Numbered from the stretch's first letter, positions 9,768 through 18,828 are shown. The stretch: DNA of 64,000 nucleotides from Brevundimonas variabilis (GCF_014199945.1 NZ_JACHOR010000002.1:558001-622000); one strand, 5' to 3'. Notes: generated from the letters alone by a model not told the origin. Numbers and translations: made by a program.

Positions 9768-11081
9768 TCACTCCGCAGCGATCGCGTGCCCGGCGAAATT
9801 CGCCCGACGGGTGCGATATTGCGAGATGCGATCCTCGATCTCGTGACGGAAATGCCGGATCAGCCCCTGCACCGGCCAGGCCGCTGCGTCGCCGAGCGCG
9901 CAGATCGTATGGCCCTCGATCTGGGTCGAGACCTCCAGCAGCATGTCGATTTCGGACGGATCCGCCTCGCCGATCGACATCCGCTCCAGCACTCGCCACA
10001 TCCAGCCTGTGCCCTCGCGGCAAGGCGTGCACTGGCCGCAGCTCTCGTGCTTGTAGAAGTAGCTGATCCGCGCGATCGCCTTCACCAGGTCGGTGGAATT
10101 GTCCATCACGATGACGGCGGCGGTCCCCAGACCCGAACGCATCTCGCGCAGGCTGTCGAAATCCATCAGGGCCGTTTCCGACATCTCGCGCGTGATCAGC
10201 GGCACCGAAGATCCACCCGGGATCACGGCCTTCAGATTGTCCCAGCCGCCCCGAACGCCACCGCAATGCTCTTCCAGCAACTGCTTCAGCGGGATGCTCA
10301 TGGCCTCCTCGACATTGCAGGGCTTGTTCACGTGGCCGCTGATGCACATCAGCTTGGTGCCGGTATTGTTCGCCCGGCCAAAGCCCGCGAACCACTCCGC
10401 TCCGCGCCGCAGGATCGTGCCCACGACCGCAATCGATTCGACATTGTTCACCGTGGTGGGGCAGCCATAGAGGCCCGCGCCCGCCGGGAACGGCGGCTTC
10501 AGCCGGGGCTGGCCCTTCTTGCCTTCGAGGCTCTCCAGCAGCGCTGTTTCCTCGCCACAGATATAGGCCCCTGCGCCGTGGTGGATGTAGACGTCGAAGT
10601 CCCAGCCGTGGACATTGTTCTTGCCGATCAGTTTGGCCTCATAGGCCTGCTTGACCGCCGCCTCCATGCGCTCGCGTTCGAGTACATATTCGCCGCGCAG
10701 ATAGATGTAACAGGCGTGCGCCTGCATCGCGAAGGAGGCAATCAGGCACCCTTCGATCAGCAGGTGGGGATCATGACGCATGATCTCCCGGTCCTTGCAG
10801 GTGCCCGGCTCGGACTCGTCCGCATTGACCACCAGATAGTGCGGACGGTCCTTCACTTCCTTGGGCATGAATGACCACTTCAGGCCGGTCGAGAACCCTG
10901 CCCCGCCCCGGCCGCGCAGGCCCGAGTTCTTGACGTTGGTGATGATCCAGTCGCGCCCGAGGTCGAGCATGTCCCTGGTCGCGTTCCACGCGCCACGGGT
11001 CTTCGCCCCCTCCAGCGTCCAGTCCTGGAAGCCATAGAGGTTGGTGAAGATGCGATCCTTGTCTTGCAGGATTCCGGCCAT
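9768..11081 (-). CDS. nuoF: NADH-quinone oxidoreductase subunit F
   Basis: NuoF binds NADH and FMN and carries the [4Fe-4S] cluster N3, the entry point of electrons into complex I. The 437-residue protein has the glycine-rich nucleotide/FMN segment [19 protein letters not shown], the [14 protein letters not shown] segment, and the cluster motif [12 protein letters not shown], with the fourth cysteine in [14 protein letters not shown]. The start at ATG 11081 gives the standard N-terminus. It follows a small membrane-protein gene by 3 bp. Confidence 0.97.
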   Translation of the reverse strand: MAGILQDKDRIFTNLYGFQDWTLEGAKTRGAWNATRDMLDLGRDWIITNVKNSGLRGRGGAGFSTGLKWSFMPKEVKDRPHYLVVNADESEPGTCKDREIMRHDPHLLIEGCLIASFAMQAHACYIYLRGEYVLERERMEAAVKQAYEAKLIGKNNVHGWDFDVYIHHGAGAYICGEETALLESLEGKKGQPRLKPPFPAGAGLYGCPTTVNNVESIAVVGTILRRGAEWFAGFGRANNTGTKLMCISGHVNKPCNVEEAMSIPLKQLLEEHCGGVRGGWDNLKAVIPGGSSVPLITREMSETALMDFDSLREMRSGLGTAAVIVMDNSTDLVKAIARISYFYKHESCGQCTPCREGTGWMWRVLERMSIGEADPSEIDMLLEVSTQIEGHTICALGDAAAWPVQGLIRHFRHEIEDRISQYRTRRANFAGHAIAAE

Positions 11082-11084
11082 GGT

Positions 11085-11351
11085 TCAGTTCATCTCGCGC
11101 ATGCGGCGGCGGTGATATCGGGTACGAAGGAAGATGGCGACCAGCATCAGGGCCCAGCCTGCCGCAAGGGCAGCATAGCCGCCCCACAGCACGGCTTCAG
11201 CCGCTGCACCGGCCTTCTGCGAGGCATAGACCATGATTGCGCCAAGCAGGACGAGCCCAAAGCCGGCCAGACGCTGCTGTCGTCCAACCGCACGAATTTC
11301 GGCCCGATAAGTGGCCAGGGCCTCATTCGATCTTGGATCAAGATCCGACAT
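11085..11351 (-). CDS. Small two-helix membrane protein inside the nuo operon (nuoE-nuoF)
   Basis: With ATG at 11351 (MSDLDPRSNEALATYRAEIR) the product has 88 residues. It has an amphipathic N-terminus, two probable transmembrane helices (LAGFGLVLLGAIMVYAS and YAALAAGWALMLVAIFL) and a basic tail TRYHRRRMREMN. The upstream extension is Arg-rich and overlaps nuoE, so it is rejected. I do not recognise a family. Gaps of 16 bp to nuoE and 3 bp to nuoF place it firmly in the operon. It could be an accessory or assembly protein for complex I, on position only. Confidence 0.7.
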   Translation of the reverse strand: MSDLDPRSNEALATYRAEIRAVGRQQRLAGFGLVLLGAIMVYASQKAGAAAEAVLWGGYAALAAGWALMLVAIFLRTRYHRRRMREMN

Positions 11352-11367
11352 CACAGGGAACCGCGCG

Positions 11368-12036
11368 TCATGCCGGAACCTTGGCAGGCTCGCTGTTCGG
11401 CAGCGTCTTAATCGGCTTGGCCGCAGAGCCATCATACAGGGCTGCGTCCGTCAGGGTCAGTGCCCCGCCCATTGGTTCCGACGTGTGCCGGCCAGCATAG
11501 GAGCCCGGCTCAGGCCTCTTGCCCGCGGCGAAATCGTCGATGATCTGACCCATCGTTTCGGCCGTCAGGTCCTCGAAATAGTAGTCATTGATCTGGGCCA
11601 TCGGCGCGTTGACGCAGGCCCCGAGGCATTCGACCTCTTGCCAGGTGAACCGGCCGTCGGCGCTCAGCGTGTCCTTCGGTCCGATCTTGGACTTGCAGAC
11701 CTTCATCAGATCGCCCGAGCCGCGCAGCATGCAGGGCGTCGTGCCGCAGACCTGGATAAGCGCTGCCGATCCAACGGGTTCGAGCATGAACATTGTGTAG
11801 AAGGTCACAACTTCCAGCACGCGAATATAGGGCATGCCGAGCAGTTCAGCGATGGCCCTCAGCGCGGGCTCGGGGCACCAGCCCTCCTGCTTCTGCACCA
11901 GCCACAGGATCGGGATAACCGCCGACTGACGCCGGTCAGCCGGATACTTGGCGATCCACCAGTCGCATTTGGCCCTGGTCTCTTTCGAGAAGGCAAAGCT
12001 GTCAGGCTGGATCTTTGCGAGACGACGGACCGACAT
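11368..12036 (-). CDS. nuoE: NADH-quinone oxidoreductase subunit E
   Basis: NuoE carries the [2Fe-2S] cluster N1a, next to the FMN of NuoF. The 222-residue product has the thioredoxin-like fold with ligands in CGTTPCMLRGS and in ECLGACVNAPM. It has the N-terminal helical segment AVIPILWLVQKQEGW usual for the family. A low-complexity C-terminal extension of about 50 residues (Pro/Ala/Gly) follows the domain, as often seen in alphaproteobacteria. The start ATG at 12036 overlaps the stop of the upstream 62-residue gene by one base. Confidence 0.96.
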   Translation of the reverse strand: MSVRRLAKIQPDSFAFSKETRAKCDWWIAKYPADRRQSAVIPILWLVQKQEGWCPEPALRAIAELLGMPYIRVLEVVTFYTMFMLEPVGSAALIQVCGTTPCMLRGSGDLMKVCKSKIGPKDTLSADGRFTWQEVECLGACVNAPMAQINDYYFEDLTAETMGQIIDDFAAGKRPEPGSYAGRHTSEPMGGALTLTDAALYDGSAAKPIKTLPNSEPAKVPA

Positions 12037-12224
12037 CAGACTTCCAGTTCGGTGACGACCACACCCTCACCCAGCATCTTCTTGCGGATGTTGAGGATGC
12101 GATGCTGCCCCTGACGGCGCAGCAGAATATTGTGTTGATAGGTTTCGCCGCTGTAGTCCGTCGCCGAATAGGAAACGATCTCCCAGCCGGCAGCGACAGC
12201 ATCGCTCAGGGGCCTGTCCGTCAC
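12036..12224 (-). CDS. 62-residue conserved-looking protein inside the nuo operon (nuoD-nuoE)
   Basis: This small soluble protein begins [20 protein letters not shown] and continues with alternating hydrophobic and polar residues, ending [16 protein letters not shown]. No membrane segment or signal is visible. The GWEIVSY stretch resembles small DUF4177-type proteins, but I cannot confirm the family. Its ATG overlaps the nuoD stop by 4 bp (ATGA) and its stop overlaps nuoE by one base. Such double overlap argues strongly for a real translated gene, coupled to the complex I subunits. Confidence 0.75.
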   Translation of the reverse strand: MTDRPLSDAVAAGWEIVSYSATDYSGETYQHNILLRRQGQHRILNIRKKMLGEGVVVTELEV

Positions 12225-13495
12225 CGGTCAACCTCCCCGAACACGATATCCAGCGAGCCCAGGATAGCCGAGACGTCAGCCAGCATGTGGCCGCGGTTCA
12301 TCCAGTCCATGGCCTGCAGGTGCCGGAATCCGGGGGCCGAGATCTTGACCCGGTACGGCTTGTTGGTGCCGTCCGAGACCAGATAGATGCCGAACTCGCC
12401 CTTGGGAGCCTCGACCGCGGCATAGACCTCGCCCTCGGGCGTCCTGAAGCCTTCGGTATACAGTTTGAAGTGATGGATCAGGGCTTCCATCGACCGCTTC
12501 ATCTCGCTGCGCTTGGGCGGCACGATCTTATTGTCCTCGATCATGACCGGCTCGCCGGGGCAGTTGCGCAGCTTGTGAATGCACTGCTGCATGATCCGGA
12601 CGGACTGCTTCATCTCCTCGATGCGGCAGAGGTAGCGGTCCCAGCAGTCGCCGTTCTTGCCCACGACGATGTCGAATTCCATCTCGGCATAGCACTCATA
12701 GGGCTGCGACTTGCGCAGATCCCAGGGAATGTCCGACCCACGCAGCATCACGCCGGAGAAGCCCCAGGCCAGGGCCTGTTCCTTGGACACCACGCCGATA
12801 TCGACATTGCGCTGCTTGAAGATGCGGTTCTCGGTGACCAGGCTTTCGATCTGGGCCAGCTTTGCCGGGAAGTCGTTGCACCAGTGGTCGATGTCGTCGA
12901 TCAGGGCCCCCGGCAGGTCCTGATGGACCCCGCCCGGCCGGAAGTAGTTGGCATGCAGGCGTGCGCCGCAGGCCCGCTCGTAGAACACCATCAGCTTCTC
13001 GCGCTCCTCGAAGCCCCAGAGCGGAGGAGTCAGGGCCCCCACGTCCAGAGCCTGGGTCGTCACGTTCAGCATGTGCGACAGCACGCGGCCGATTTCGGAA
13101 TACAGGACCCGGATCAGCTGAGCCCGATAGGGCACCTCGATCCCCATCAGCCGCTCGATGGCCAGACAGAAGGCGTGCTCCTGGTTCATCGGCGAGACGT
13201 AGTCCAGCCGGTCCAGATAGGGCACGTTCTGCAGGTAGGTCCGAGCCTCCATCAGCTTTTCGGTGCCGCGATGCAGTAGGCCGATATGCGGATCGACCCG
13301 CGAAACGATCTCGCCGTCCAGCTCCAGCACCAGTCGCAGCACGCCGTGCGCCGCCGGGTGCTGGGGCCCGAAATTGATCGTGAATTTCCGGTCGTCCATC
13401 TCGCGCGCATGGGCGGTGCGCCCATCGTGCGGCATGTCCTCGAAGACGTCGATGTCGGCTCCGATCGGAGCCCTGAGGGCGGCGTCGTCGGCCAT
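12221..13495 (-). CDS. nuoD: NADH-quinone oxidoreductase subunit D
   Basis: NuoD (49-kDa subunit) forms the quinone-reduction site with NuoB and descends from the large subunit of NiFe hydrogenases. The 424-residue product has the motif [20 protein letters not shown] near the N-terminus, then [15 protein letters not shown] and [12 protein letters not shown], with the family's standard C-terminus [12 protein letters not shown]. It is a separate gene, not fused to nuoC as in enterics. The ATG at 13495 overlaps the nuoC stop by one base. Confidence 0.97.
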   Translation of the reverse strand: MADDAALRAPIGADIDVFEDMPHDGRTAHAREMDDRKFTINFGPQHPAAHGVLRLVLELDGEIVSRVDPHIGLLHRGTEKLMEARTYLQNVPYLDRLDYVSPMNQEHAFCLAIERLMGIEVPYRAQLIRVLYSEIGRVLSHMLNVTTQALDVGALTPPLWGFEEREKLMVFYERACGARLHANYFRPGGVHQDLPGALIDDIDHWCNDFPAKLAQIESLVTENRIFKQRNVDIGVVSKEQALAWGFSGVMLRGSDIPWDLRKSQPYECYAEMEFDIVVGKNGDCWDRYLCRIEEMKQSVRIMQQCIHKLRNCPGEPVMIEDNKIVPPKRSEMKRSMEALIHHFKLYTEGFRTPEGEVYAAVEAPKGEFGIYLVSDGTNKPYRVKISAPGFRHLQAMDWMNRGHMLADVSAILGSLDIVFGEVDR

Positions 13496-14172
13496 CAGGC
13501 TTTCCCTCCCGAAGGGGCATTGGCCCCGGCCGCAGCGGCCTGCGCCGCCTTCTCGTCCCCGGGCAGGACGGCGTCCGGATAGTCGGCGCCTTCCCAGGGC
13601 GACAGGAAGTCGAACTGGCGGAATTCCTGGGTCAGTTTGACGGGTTCATAGACCACCCGCTTCTCGGCCTCGTCGTAGCGCACCTCGACATAGCCGGTCA
13701 TGGGGAAGTCCTTGCGCAGCGGATGCCCCTGGAAGCCATAGTCCGTCAGCAACCGGCGCATGTCCGGATTGCCCTCGAACAGCATGCCGTACATGTCGAA
13801 GGCCTCGCGCTCGAACCATTCCGCGGACGGCCAGACCGAAATGGCGCTGGGCACGGGCTGCACCTCGTCGGTCGAGACCTTGACCCGGACCCGGATGTTC
13901 CGCGTCAGGCTGAGAAGGTGGTAGACGACCTCGAACCTCTCGGCCCTGTCGGGATAGTCGGCCCCGCACAGGTCCATCAGCTGCTGGAAGCCGAACCGGT
14001 CCCGCAGCGCGGTCAGCACCTCGACAATCCGCTCGCGCGGCGCGGCGAGCGTCAGCTCGCCGAACGCGACATGGGCGTCGACGCCCAGCTCGCCGACCAT
14101 CTCGGCACCCAGCGGCGTCAGCAGCGTCTCATTGTTCGCCACGACGGCATTGTGACCCACGACGACGCTCAT
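13495..14172 (-). CDS. nuoC: NADH-quinone oxidoreductase subunit C
   Basis: NuoC (30-kDa subunit) is a structural subunit of the hydrophilic arm. Starting at ATG 14172 ([18 protein letters not shown]) gives 225 residues. The extra 27 residues of the longer frame lie in nuoB and look non-native. The signature block [20 protein letters not shown], followed by [19 protein letters not shown], is clear. The C-terminus has an Ala-rich tail ([17 protein letters not shown]) as in other alphaproteobacteria. It overlaps nuoB by 4 bp. Confidence 0.96.
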   Translation of the reverse strand: MSVVVGHNAVVANNETLLTPLGAEMVGELGVDAHVAFGELTLAAPRERIVEVLTALRDRFGFQQLMDLCGADYPDRAERFEVVYHLLSLTRNIRVRVKVSTDEVQPVPSAISVWPSAEWFEREAFDMYGMLFEGNPDMRRLLTDYGFQGHPLRKDFPMTGYVEVRYDEAEKRVVYEPVKLTQEFRQFDFLSPWEGADYPDAVLPGDEKAAQAAAAGANAPSGGKA

Positions 14173-14783
14173 CGCACGATGGTCCCCGTCCGCCGGATCT
14201 TCTTCTGCAGGGTCAGCAGCCCGTAGACCAAAGCCTCCGCCGTCGGCGGGCACCCCGGCACATAGACATCCACCGGCACGATACGGTCGCAGCCACGAAC
14301 AACACTGTAACTGTAGTGGTAGTAGCCACCGCCGTTGGCGCAGGAACCCATGGACAGCACATAGCGCGGGTCCGGCATCTGGTCGTAGACCTTGCGCAAG
14401 GCCGGAGCCATCTTGTTGGTCAAGGTGCCGGCCACGATCATCAGGTCCGACTGACGCGGGCTGGCCCGCGGAGCCATGCCGAACCGCTCGAGGTCATAGC
14501 GCGGCATCGAGGCCTGGATCATCTCCACGGCGCAGCAGGCAAGGCCAAAGGTCATCCACATCAGCGACCCGGTGCGAGCCCAGTTGATGACATCGTCCAG
14601 AGAGGCGGTCAGGAAGCCCTGCTCGCCCAGCTCGACATTGACGGCCTCGAAGAATTTGTCGTGGATCTTGGGATCGTAGCCCTCGACGGTCGAGCGCGCG
14701 CCCAGACCATAGGGGCTGAGCGCCGGGGACGCCCCCTGATTGCCCGCTCCGATCAGCGGCAGGGTGTTGTCGGTCACTCCCAT
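14169..14783 (-). CDS. nuoB: NADH-quinone oxidoreductase subunit B
   Basis: NuoB holds the [4Fe-4S] cluster N2, which reduces quinone. The ligands are visible: the tandem cysteines in [10 protein letters not shown], the cysteine of [15 protein letters not shown] and the one in [14 protein letters not shown]. The start is placed at ATG 14783 ([14 protein letters not shown]), giving 204 residues. Seven more residues are possible with an upstream in-frame ATG at 14804. It overlaps the end of nuoA by 10 bp, consistent with coupled translation. Confidence 0.96.
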   Translation of the reverse strand: MGVTDNTLPLIGAGNQGASPALSPYGLGARSTVEGYDPKIHDKFFEAVNVELGEQGFLTASLDDVINWARTGSLMWMTFGLACCAVEMIQASMPRYDLERFGMAPRASPRQSDLMIVAGTLTNKMAPALRKVYDQMPDPRYVLSMGSCANGGGYYHYSYSVVRGCDRIVPVDVYVPGCPPTAEALVYGLLTLQKKIRRTGTIVR

Positions 14784-15151
14784 TCGAGCGCGCCCTTCTT
14801 CCATTCGTAGATAAAGCCCACCGTCAGCACACCCAGGAACGCCATCATCGACCAGAAGGCGAAAATCATGCCGCCTTTCGACAGATCGAAGATCGAGACG
14901 GCCCAGGGGAACAGGAACGCCACTTCAAGGTCGAAGATGATGAACAGGATCGACACCAGATAGAACCGGACGTCGAACTTCATCCGCGCGTCATCGAAAG
15001 CATTGAACCCGCACTCATAGGCGGACAGCTTTTCCGAATCCGGACTGGACGGCGCCATCAGCCAGGCGGCCACGACGAAAAGGATACCAAGCACCGCCGC
15101 GATCCCGATGAAGATCACGATCGGCAGATATTCTAGCAGGAATTCGTTCAT
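14774..15151 (-). CDS. nuoA: NADH-quinone oxidoreductase subunit A
   Basis: NuoA (ND3) is the three-helix subunit at the junction of the two arms of complex I. With ATG at 15151 ([20 protein letters not shown]) it has 125 residues. The conserved cytoplasmic loop motif [20 protein letters not shown] and the following [20 protein letters not shown] are present. It is the first gene of the operon. The 22 residues encoded upstream in frame are polar and are not part of the protein. Upstream lie a FNR/FixK-type box and a likely promoter. Confidence 0.96.
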   Translation of the reverse strand: MNEFLLEYLPIVIFIGIAAVLGILFVVAAWLMAPSSPDSEKLSAYECGFNAFDDARMKFDVRFYLVSILFIIFDLEVAFLFPWAVSIFDLSKGGMIFAFWSMMAFLGVLTVGFIYEWKKGALEWE

Positions 15152-15204
15152 TCGGGGGGCCTCGCGCGCCGGGGGGAGGTCGGCAGCGGTGGTGGATTCG
15201 GCGC

Positions 15205-15233
15205 TTCTTAGACCCAACCTTGCCGGGGTTCAA
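15205..15233 (-). promoter_or_regulatory. Candidate nuo operon promoter
   Basis: On the coding strand a -35-like TTGAAC (15233-15228) is followed after 17 bp by TAAGAA (15210-15205). The -10 match is weak (three of six). A start near 15199 would give a leader of about 48 nt and put the centre of the FNR/FixK box near -61.5, a usual class I activator position. The octamer GTCTAAGA overlapping the -10 recurs upstream of nuoJ. Assignment is inferred from spacing only. Confidence 0.4.
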
Positions 15234-15253
15234 ACCCATGCGGCAAAAGGCTT

Positions 15254-15267
15254 TTGATTGCGATCAA
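15254..15267. promoter_or_regulatory. FNR/FixK-type operator upstream of nuoA
   Basis: The sequence TTGATTGCGATCAA is a perfect match to TTGAT-N4-ATCAA, the consensus bound by FNR, FnrL and FixK regulators. It is centred about 109 bp upstream of the nuoA ATG and about 294 bp from the divergent transporter start, so the nuo operon is the likelier target. In Caulobacter-type bacteria FixK acts downstream of the FixL-FixJ oxygen sensor. The rest of the 15152-15566 gap shows no gene. Confidence 0.7.
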
Positions 15268-15566
15268 TTCTCAGAGATAGTGTCGTGATCTGGGCGTCAT
15301 CCATCGGCGTATCCTGCCGAAAATGCGGATGCACAGTCCCGCCGTGGAAATCCGATCGCCATCGTTTCCTGCCCAGGGTCGCGCCTGACTGGCTGCCAGA
15401 GCTTTGGCTCCGGCGGCTGTCGTGGTTAAAAACAATCTGATCCGGCGTGGAATGGCGAACTTTGCCGCTTGCAAGTCTCTTCACCGCCCGTTCAGCATCG
15501 ACCAACGACGTCTGATCCCCTGCGACGACACCCCGCCGCCTCGGCAAGCAACCTGTGAGTACGCCC

Positions 15567-17222
15567 ATGAGCGAGACGATCCCCGACGCCCTTCCGCCCA
15601 ACAAGGGCTTCCTTGGCTTCGTCGAACGTACCGGAAATCGGCTGCCCGACCCGGTCTTCCTGTTTCTCTGGCTCATCGTCGGGCTGATTGTTCTCAGTAT
15701 CGTCGGGGCCAGCCTTGGCTGGCAGGCCGTCAATCCCGTCACCGGAGACACCCTGATCGCTCAGAGCCTTCTGTCGTCGGAAAACCTCGAGAAGCTGATC
15801 ATCGGCATGCCCCGGACACTCGCGGACTTTCCGCCGCTGGGGATCGTCATCACGATCATCTACGGAGCCGCCGTTGCCGAACGCACCGGCCTGTTCACCA
15901 CGGCCATTCGCGGGGCCCTGCTGAATGCGCCAAGGATCATACTGACGCCGGTCGTCGTGATCGTGGGCATGGTCTCGCACCATGCCTCGGATGCATCCTA
16001 CGTCGTGGTCATTCCACTGGCAGCCGTGATCTTTGCCGCCGCGGGGCGGCATCCTCTGGCGGGTCTGGCGGCCGGGTTTGCGGCGGTTTCCGGGGGCTAT
16101 GCCGGCAACCTCTTCCCTGGCGCGTCAGACGCCCTGATTCTGGGCATTACCGAACCCGCCGCCCATCTCATCGATCCGTCCTATCAGGTCAGTATCGCTG
16201 GCAACTGGTTCTTCATTGTCGGGGTCGTGATCGTCTTCACGCCAATCGTCTGGTTCATCACCGACCGGATCATCGAGCCTCGTCTCGGCAAATGGCTGCC
16301 CCCTGCAGGCGTGGCACCGCCGGCCCGGGAGGAGCGCGAGCCCCTAACGGCCACACAAAAACGCGGCCTGATGTACGCGGGTCTTGCCTTGCTCGGCATG
16401 GTCGCGCTCTGGGCGCTCATCACGGCCCTGCCAGGCTCGCCCTTCATCGACCCCGAGGCAGAACCCGCACAGCGGCACAACCCCCTCTATCGGTCACTCG
16501 CGGCCTTCTTTGCGGTGACATTCTTCGTCACGGGTGCCGCGTTCGGAAGCGGTGCCGGCACGATCCGCAGCCATCGGGACCTGGTCCGGATGATGGGCGA
16601 AGGGATTTCGGTTCTGGCCCCCTATATCGTGCTCGCCTTCTTCGCTGCCCATTTCGTGGCCATGTTCAACTGGTCGGGGCTTGGCCCCATCCTGGCGGTC
16701 AATGCGGCCGCGGGGCTCAAGACCCTGGCCATGCCGACGCCACTGCTGCTGATTTCCGTCGTGCTGGTGTCCTGCTTCTTTGACCTTTTCATCGGCTCGG
16801 CGTCCGCAAAATGGTCCGCCCTGGCTCCGATTGTGGTTCCGATGTTCATGCTGCTGGGCATCAGCCCGGAAATGACAACTGCCGCCTACCGCATGGGCGA
16901 TTCGGTCACCAACATCGCGACACCGCTGATGAGCTACTTTCCCCTGATCCTGGCCTTCGCCCAGCGATGGGACCCCAGGTTCGGGCTGGGCTCCCTGATG
17001 GCCACCATGCTGCCCTATGCCGGGTCGTTCCTCGTCGCGGGTCTGATCATGGTCGCCGCCTGGGTCGCGCTGGACCTCCCGCTCGGACCGGGTGTCGGGG
17101 TTCATTACGTGTTGCCTGATCCGGTTGTGGCGGCACAGCCTCCGGCCGACGGTGGAATTCTCGGGACCGAGACCCCGCCGCAGCCCGCTGCAGTCACGAC
17201 TGCTGCGCCCGCACAACGCTGA
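15567..17222 (+). CDS. AbgT-family transporter
   Basis: This integral membrane protein of 551 residues resembles the AbgT family (p-aminobenzoyl-glutamate uptake; relatives such as MtrF and YdaH act as antimetabolite exporters). Family-like segments are GFVERTGNRLPDPVFLFLWL at the N-terminus, VSHHASDASYVVVIPLAA, GYAGNLFPGASDALILGITE, FDLFIGSASAKWSALAPIVVPMF (read across two helices) and YRMGDSVTNIATPLMSYFPL. About 11-12 helices are expected. The C-terminal 35 residues are Pro/Ala-rich. A GTG at 15555 gives four more residues. The substrate cannot be told from sequence. It is monocistronic, ahead of tRNA-Asp. Confidence 0.88.
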   Translation: MSETIPDALPPNKGFLGFVERTGNRLPDPVFLFLWLIVGLIVLSIVGASLGWQAVNPVTGDTLIAQSLLSSENLEKLIIGMPRTLADFPPLGIVITIIYGAAVAERTGLFTTAIRGALLNAPRIILTPVVVIVGMVSHHASDASYVVVIPLAAVIFAAAGRHPLAGLAAGFAAVSGGYAGNLFPGASDALILGITEPAAHLIDPSYQVSIAGNWFFIVGVVIVFTPIVWFITDRIIEPRLGKWLPPAGVAPPAREEREPLTATQKRGLMYAGLALLGMVALWALITALPGSPFIDPEAEPAQRHNPLYRSLAAFFAVTFFVTGAAFGSGAGTIRSHRDLVRMMGEGISVLAPYIVLAFFAAHFVAMFNWSGLGPILAVNAAAGLKTLAMPTPLLLISVVLVSCFFDLFIGSASAKWSALAPIVVPMFMLLGISPEMTTAAYRMGDSVTNIATPLMSYFPLILAFAQRWDPRFGLGSLMATMLPYAGSFLVAGLIMVAAWVALDLPLGPGVGVHYVLPDPVVAAQPPADGGILGTETPPQPAAVTTAAPAQR

Positions 17223-17247
17223 TCGCGTTTTTATGACGAAGGGTCGC

Positions 17248-17276
17248 TTGACAGTATGAGCGCCCCCCGCCTAAAC
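17248..17276 (+). promoter_or_regulatory. Likely promoter of tRNA-Asp
   Basis: A perfect -35 hexamer TTGACA (17248-17253) is followed after 17-18 bp by CTAAACG, a weak -10 (TAAACG). Transcription would begin near 17283, about 35 bp ahead of the mature tRNA-Asp. The -10 is poor, so the call rests on the -35 and on position. Confidence 0.45.
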
Positions 17277-17283
17277 GACGCCC

Positions 17284-17313
17284 CTCGCCGCGACGCACTG
17301 TCATCGCGGCGAG
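17284..17313. other. Perfect 10-bp hairpin between the transporter gene and tRNA-Asp
   Basis: CTCGCCGCGA and TCGCGGCGAG form a perfect 10-bp stem around a 10-nt loop. No U-tract follows, so it is not a standard intrinsic terminator. It could be part of the tRNA precursor leader or a weak barrier after the transporter gene. Function unknown. Confidence 0.35.
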
Positions 17314-17317
17314 CAAC

Positions 17318-17394
17318 GCGGGTGTAGCTCAGTTGGTTAGAGTGCCGGCCTGTCACGCCGGAGGTCGCGGGTTCGAGTCCCGTCACTCGCGCCA
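17318..17394 (+). tRNA. tRNA-Asp (anticodon GTC)
   Basis: A full 77-nt cloverleaf. The acceptor GCGGGTG pairs with CACTCGC (one G-U), the D-arm includes GCTCAGTTGGTTAGAGT, the anticodon stem CCGGC/GCCGG carries the loop CTGTCAC with anticodon GTC, and the T-arm is CGCGGGTTCGAGTCCCG. The discriminator is G and CCA is encoded. It is transcribed on the plus strand from a nearby TTGACA promoter and ends in a strong hairpin terminator. Confidence 0.97.
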
Positions 17395-17446
17395 TTTCTT
17401 CTCAAGCGAGAGGAAATGGCGCGCCCCCGCCCCCTCTTTTCTATTT
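17389..17446 (+). terminator. Intrinsic terminator overlapping the 3' end of tRNA-Asp
   Basis: A 15-bp stem (17389-17403 with 17408-17422, one G-T pair) closes on the loop AAGC. A C-rich then T-rich stretch (CTCTTTTCTATTTT) follows to 17446. The 5' arm begins with GCGCCA, the last six bases of the tRNA, so terminator and acceptor stem compete for the same bases. Confidence 0.75.
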
Positions 17447-17496
17447 TAATGGTTTGCCCGGCCAGGACGCCTGGCCGTCATCGCTGGCCGTCAGCC

Positions 17497-18828
17497 TCAG
17501 TGCACAGCCCAGTCATCGCGTGGCTGAACGAACGCTGGCTTGCCGCTCACATCTGCATAGATCATGCAGAGATCCTCAAAGACCCGGTTCCACGCGAATT
17601 TCTCGACAGTGTGCAGCCGCGCCGCCTGTCCCAGAGCCTGGACATCCCGATCGAAGAGAGCCTCGATCGCTTGTGCATAGTCATCGGGGTCAGCAGAGAC
17701 CGAAAGCTGACCCACCGAAGAATCAACGGTCTCGGCGACGCCGCCCGAGTTCACGCCGACAACGGGAACGCCACAGGCCATGGCTTCAAGCACGATCAGG
17801 CCAAAGGGCTCCTTGTCGTTGGCATGCACGAAGGCGTCGCAACTGGCGATGATCCGTGCCACCGCCTTGGGATCACGCTCGTAGGGCAAGGCGATAACCC
17901 GGTCCTCTGGTGGCATGCCGGTGCCAGCACCGACCAGGATCAGATGATAGGGCGCTCCCAGTTTCTGGACGGCCTCGATCAGCACATCGATGTTCTTCTC
18001 CTTGGCTGGCCGCCCCGCGAAGCACAGCAAGCGAGCGTCAGCCCCAAGCCCCAGGCGCTTGAGCAACCAGGGCCGGTCCCCACGGTCCGGGTGGAACGTA
18101 TCGATCTCGACCCCGAGCGGGCGAACGACGATATTGCCGACCCCGGCCTCGATCAGTCGCTGGGCAATGAATTGGCTGGGTGAAATGACACGATCGAACT
18201 GGCCGAACAGGCGAGCCCATCGCTTTTCGACCGGCTTCTTGGCCCATTCCCCGAAATGCAGAGCGGCGAGCCCTGCCGGGTCCGAATGACAGAAGCCGAC
18301 GACCGGGCATCCAACCCGCTGTCCGGCCTCCAGGGCACCCTGCCCCGGCGTGTAGGGGTCGCCCGCCTCGATCAGCGATGGCTTCATCGAAGCCAGCCAG
18401 GCCCCCCATCGCTTGACCGAGGACGGCCATCGATAGCCATCACCGAATGGCAGTTTGGACGCGTGCAGTTTTACGATCCCGTCCGGCCCCGCCTGGTGGC
18501 GGGCTCCGGGCACGACCAGCGAGTGGGCGATACCGGGACGGTGGCTTTCCAGCCAGCTCTTCTTGGACAGCAGATAACGCTTCACGCCGCCCGAACGAGG
18601 CGCATACAGCATCGTCGTATCGATCATGCGCGGCCGCGGATCCAGACTGGCCGACCTCAGGATTCGCAGGGTTTCGGCGACCTCCTCGTCCAGACCCGGA
18701 AACAAGCGCAATTCCCCTTCGTGAACGTCAAGCCCAGAGGTTACAGGGAGGGACATTTCGCTCGCCCCGGCAGCCGTCGCCGACAGGGCGGATGTTCGGC
18801 TGCGTGCGGACGATTTGCGGCTGACCAT
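17497..18828 (-). CDS. GT4-type glycosyltransferase
   Basis: A 443-residue, cytoplasmic-looking glycosyltransferase with two Rossmann domains of the GT-B fold. The C-terminal donor-binding domain is clear: LCFAGRPAKEKNIDVLIEAV, then DAFVHANDKEPFGLIVLEAM with the E-x7-E signature, and ACGVPVVGVNSGGVAETV. The N-terminal domain has RSGGVKRYLLSKK and VVGFCHSDPAG. The first 20 or so residues are Ser/Arg/Ala-rich, and a start at Met25 (MSLPVTSG) or Met68 (MIDTTMLYAPRSGG) is possible. It stands alone, divergent from the autotransporter gene. Donor and acceptor sugars cannot be read from sequence; envelope polysaccharide or glycolipid synthesis is plausible. Confidence 0.85.
   Translation of the reverse strand: MVSRKSSARSRTSALSATAAGASEMSLPVTSGLDVHEGELRLFPGLDEEVAETLRILRSASLDPRPRMIDTTMLYAPRSGGVKRYLLSKKSWLESHRPGIAHSLVVPGARHQAGPDGIVKLHASKLPFGDGYRWPSSVKRWGAWLASMKPSLIEAGDPYTPGQGALEAGQRVGCPVVGFCHSDPAGLAALHFGEWAKKPVEKRWARLFGQFDRVISPSQFIAQRLIEAGVGNIVVRPLGVEIDTFHPDRGDRPWLLKRLGLGADARLLCFAGRPAKEKNIDVLIEAVQKLGAPYHLILVGAGTGMPPEDRVIALPYERDPKAVARIIASCDAFVHANDKEPFGLIVLEAMACGVPVVGVNSGGVAETVDSSVGQLSVSADPDDYAQAIEALFDRDVQALGQAARLHTVEKFAWNRVFEDLCMIYADVSGKPAFVQPRDDWAVH

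Noticed and set aside
6125..10066. A 1313-residue open frame on the plus strand
   Set aside because: It runs antisense to nuoH, nuoG and nuoF, has no recognisable domain and is Arg/Gln/His/Asp-rich, as expected of a shadow frame in high-GC DNA.
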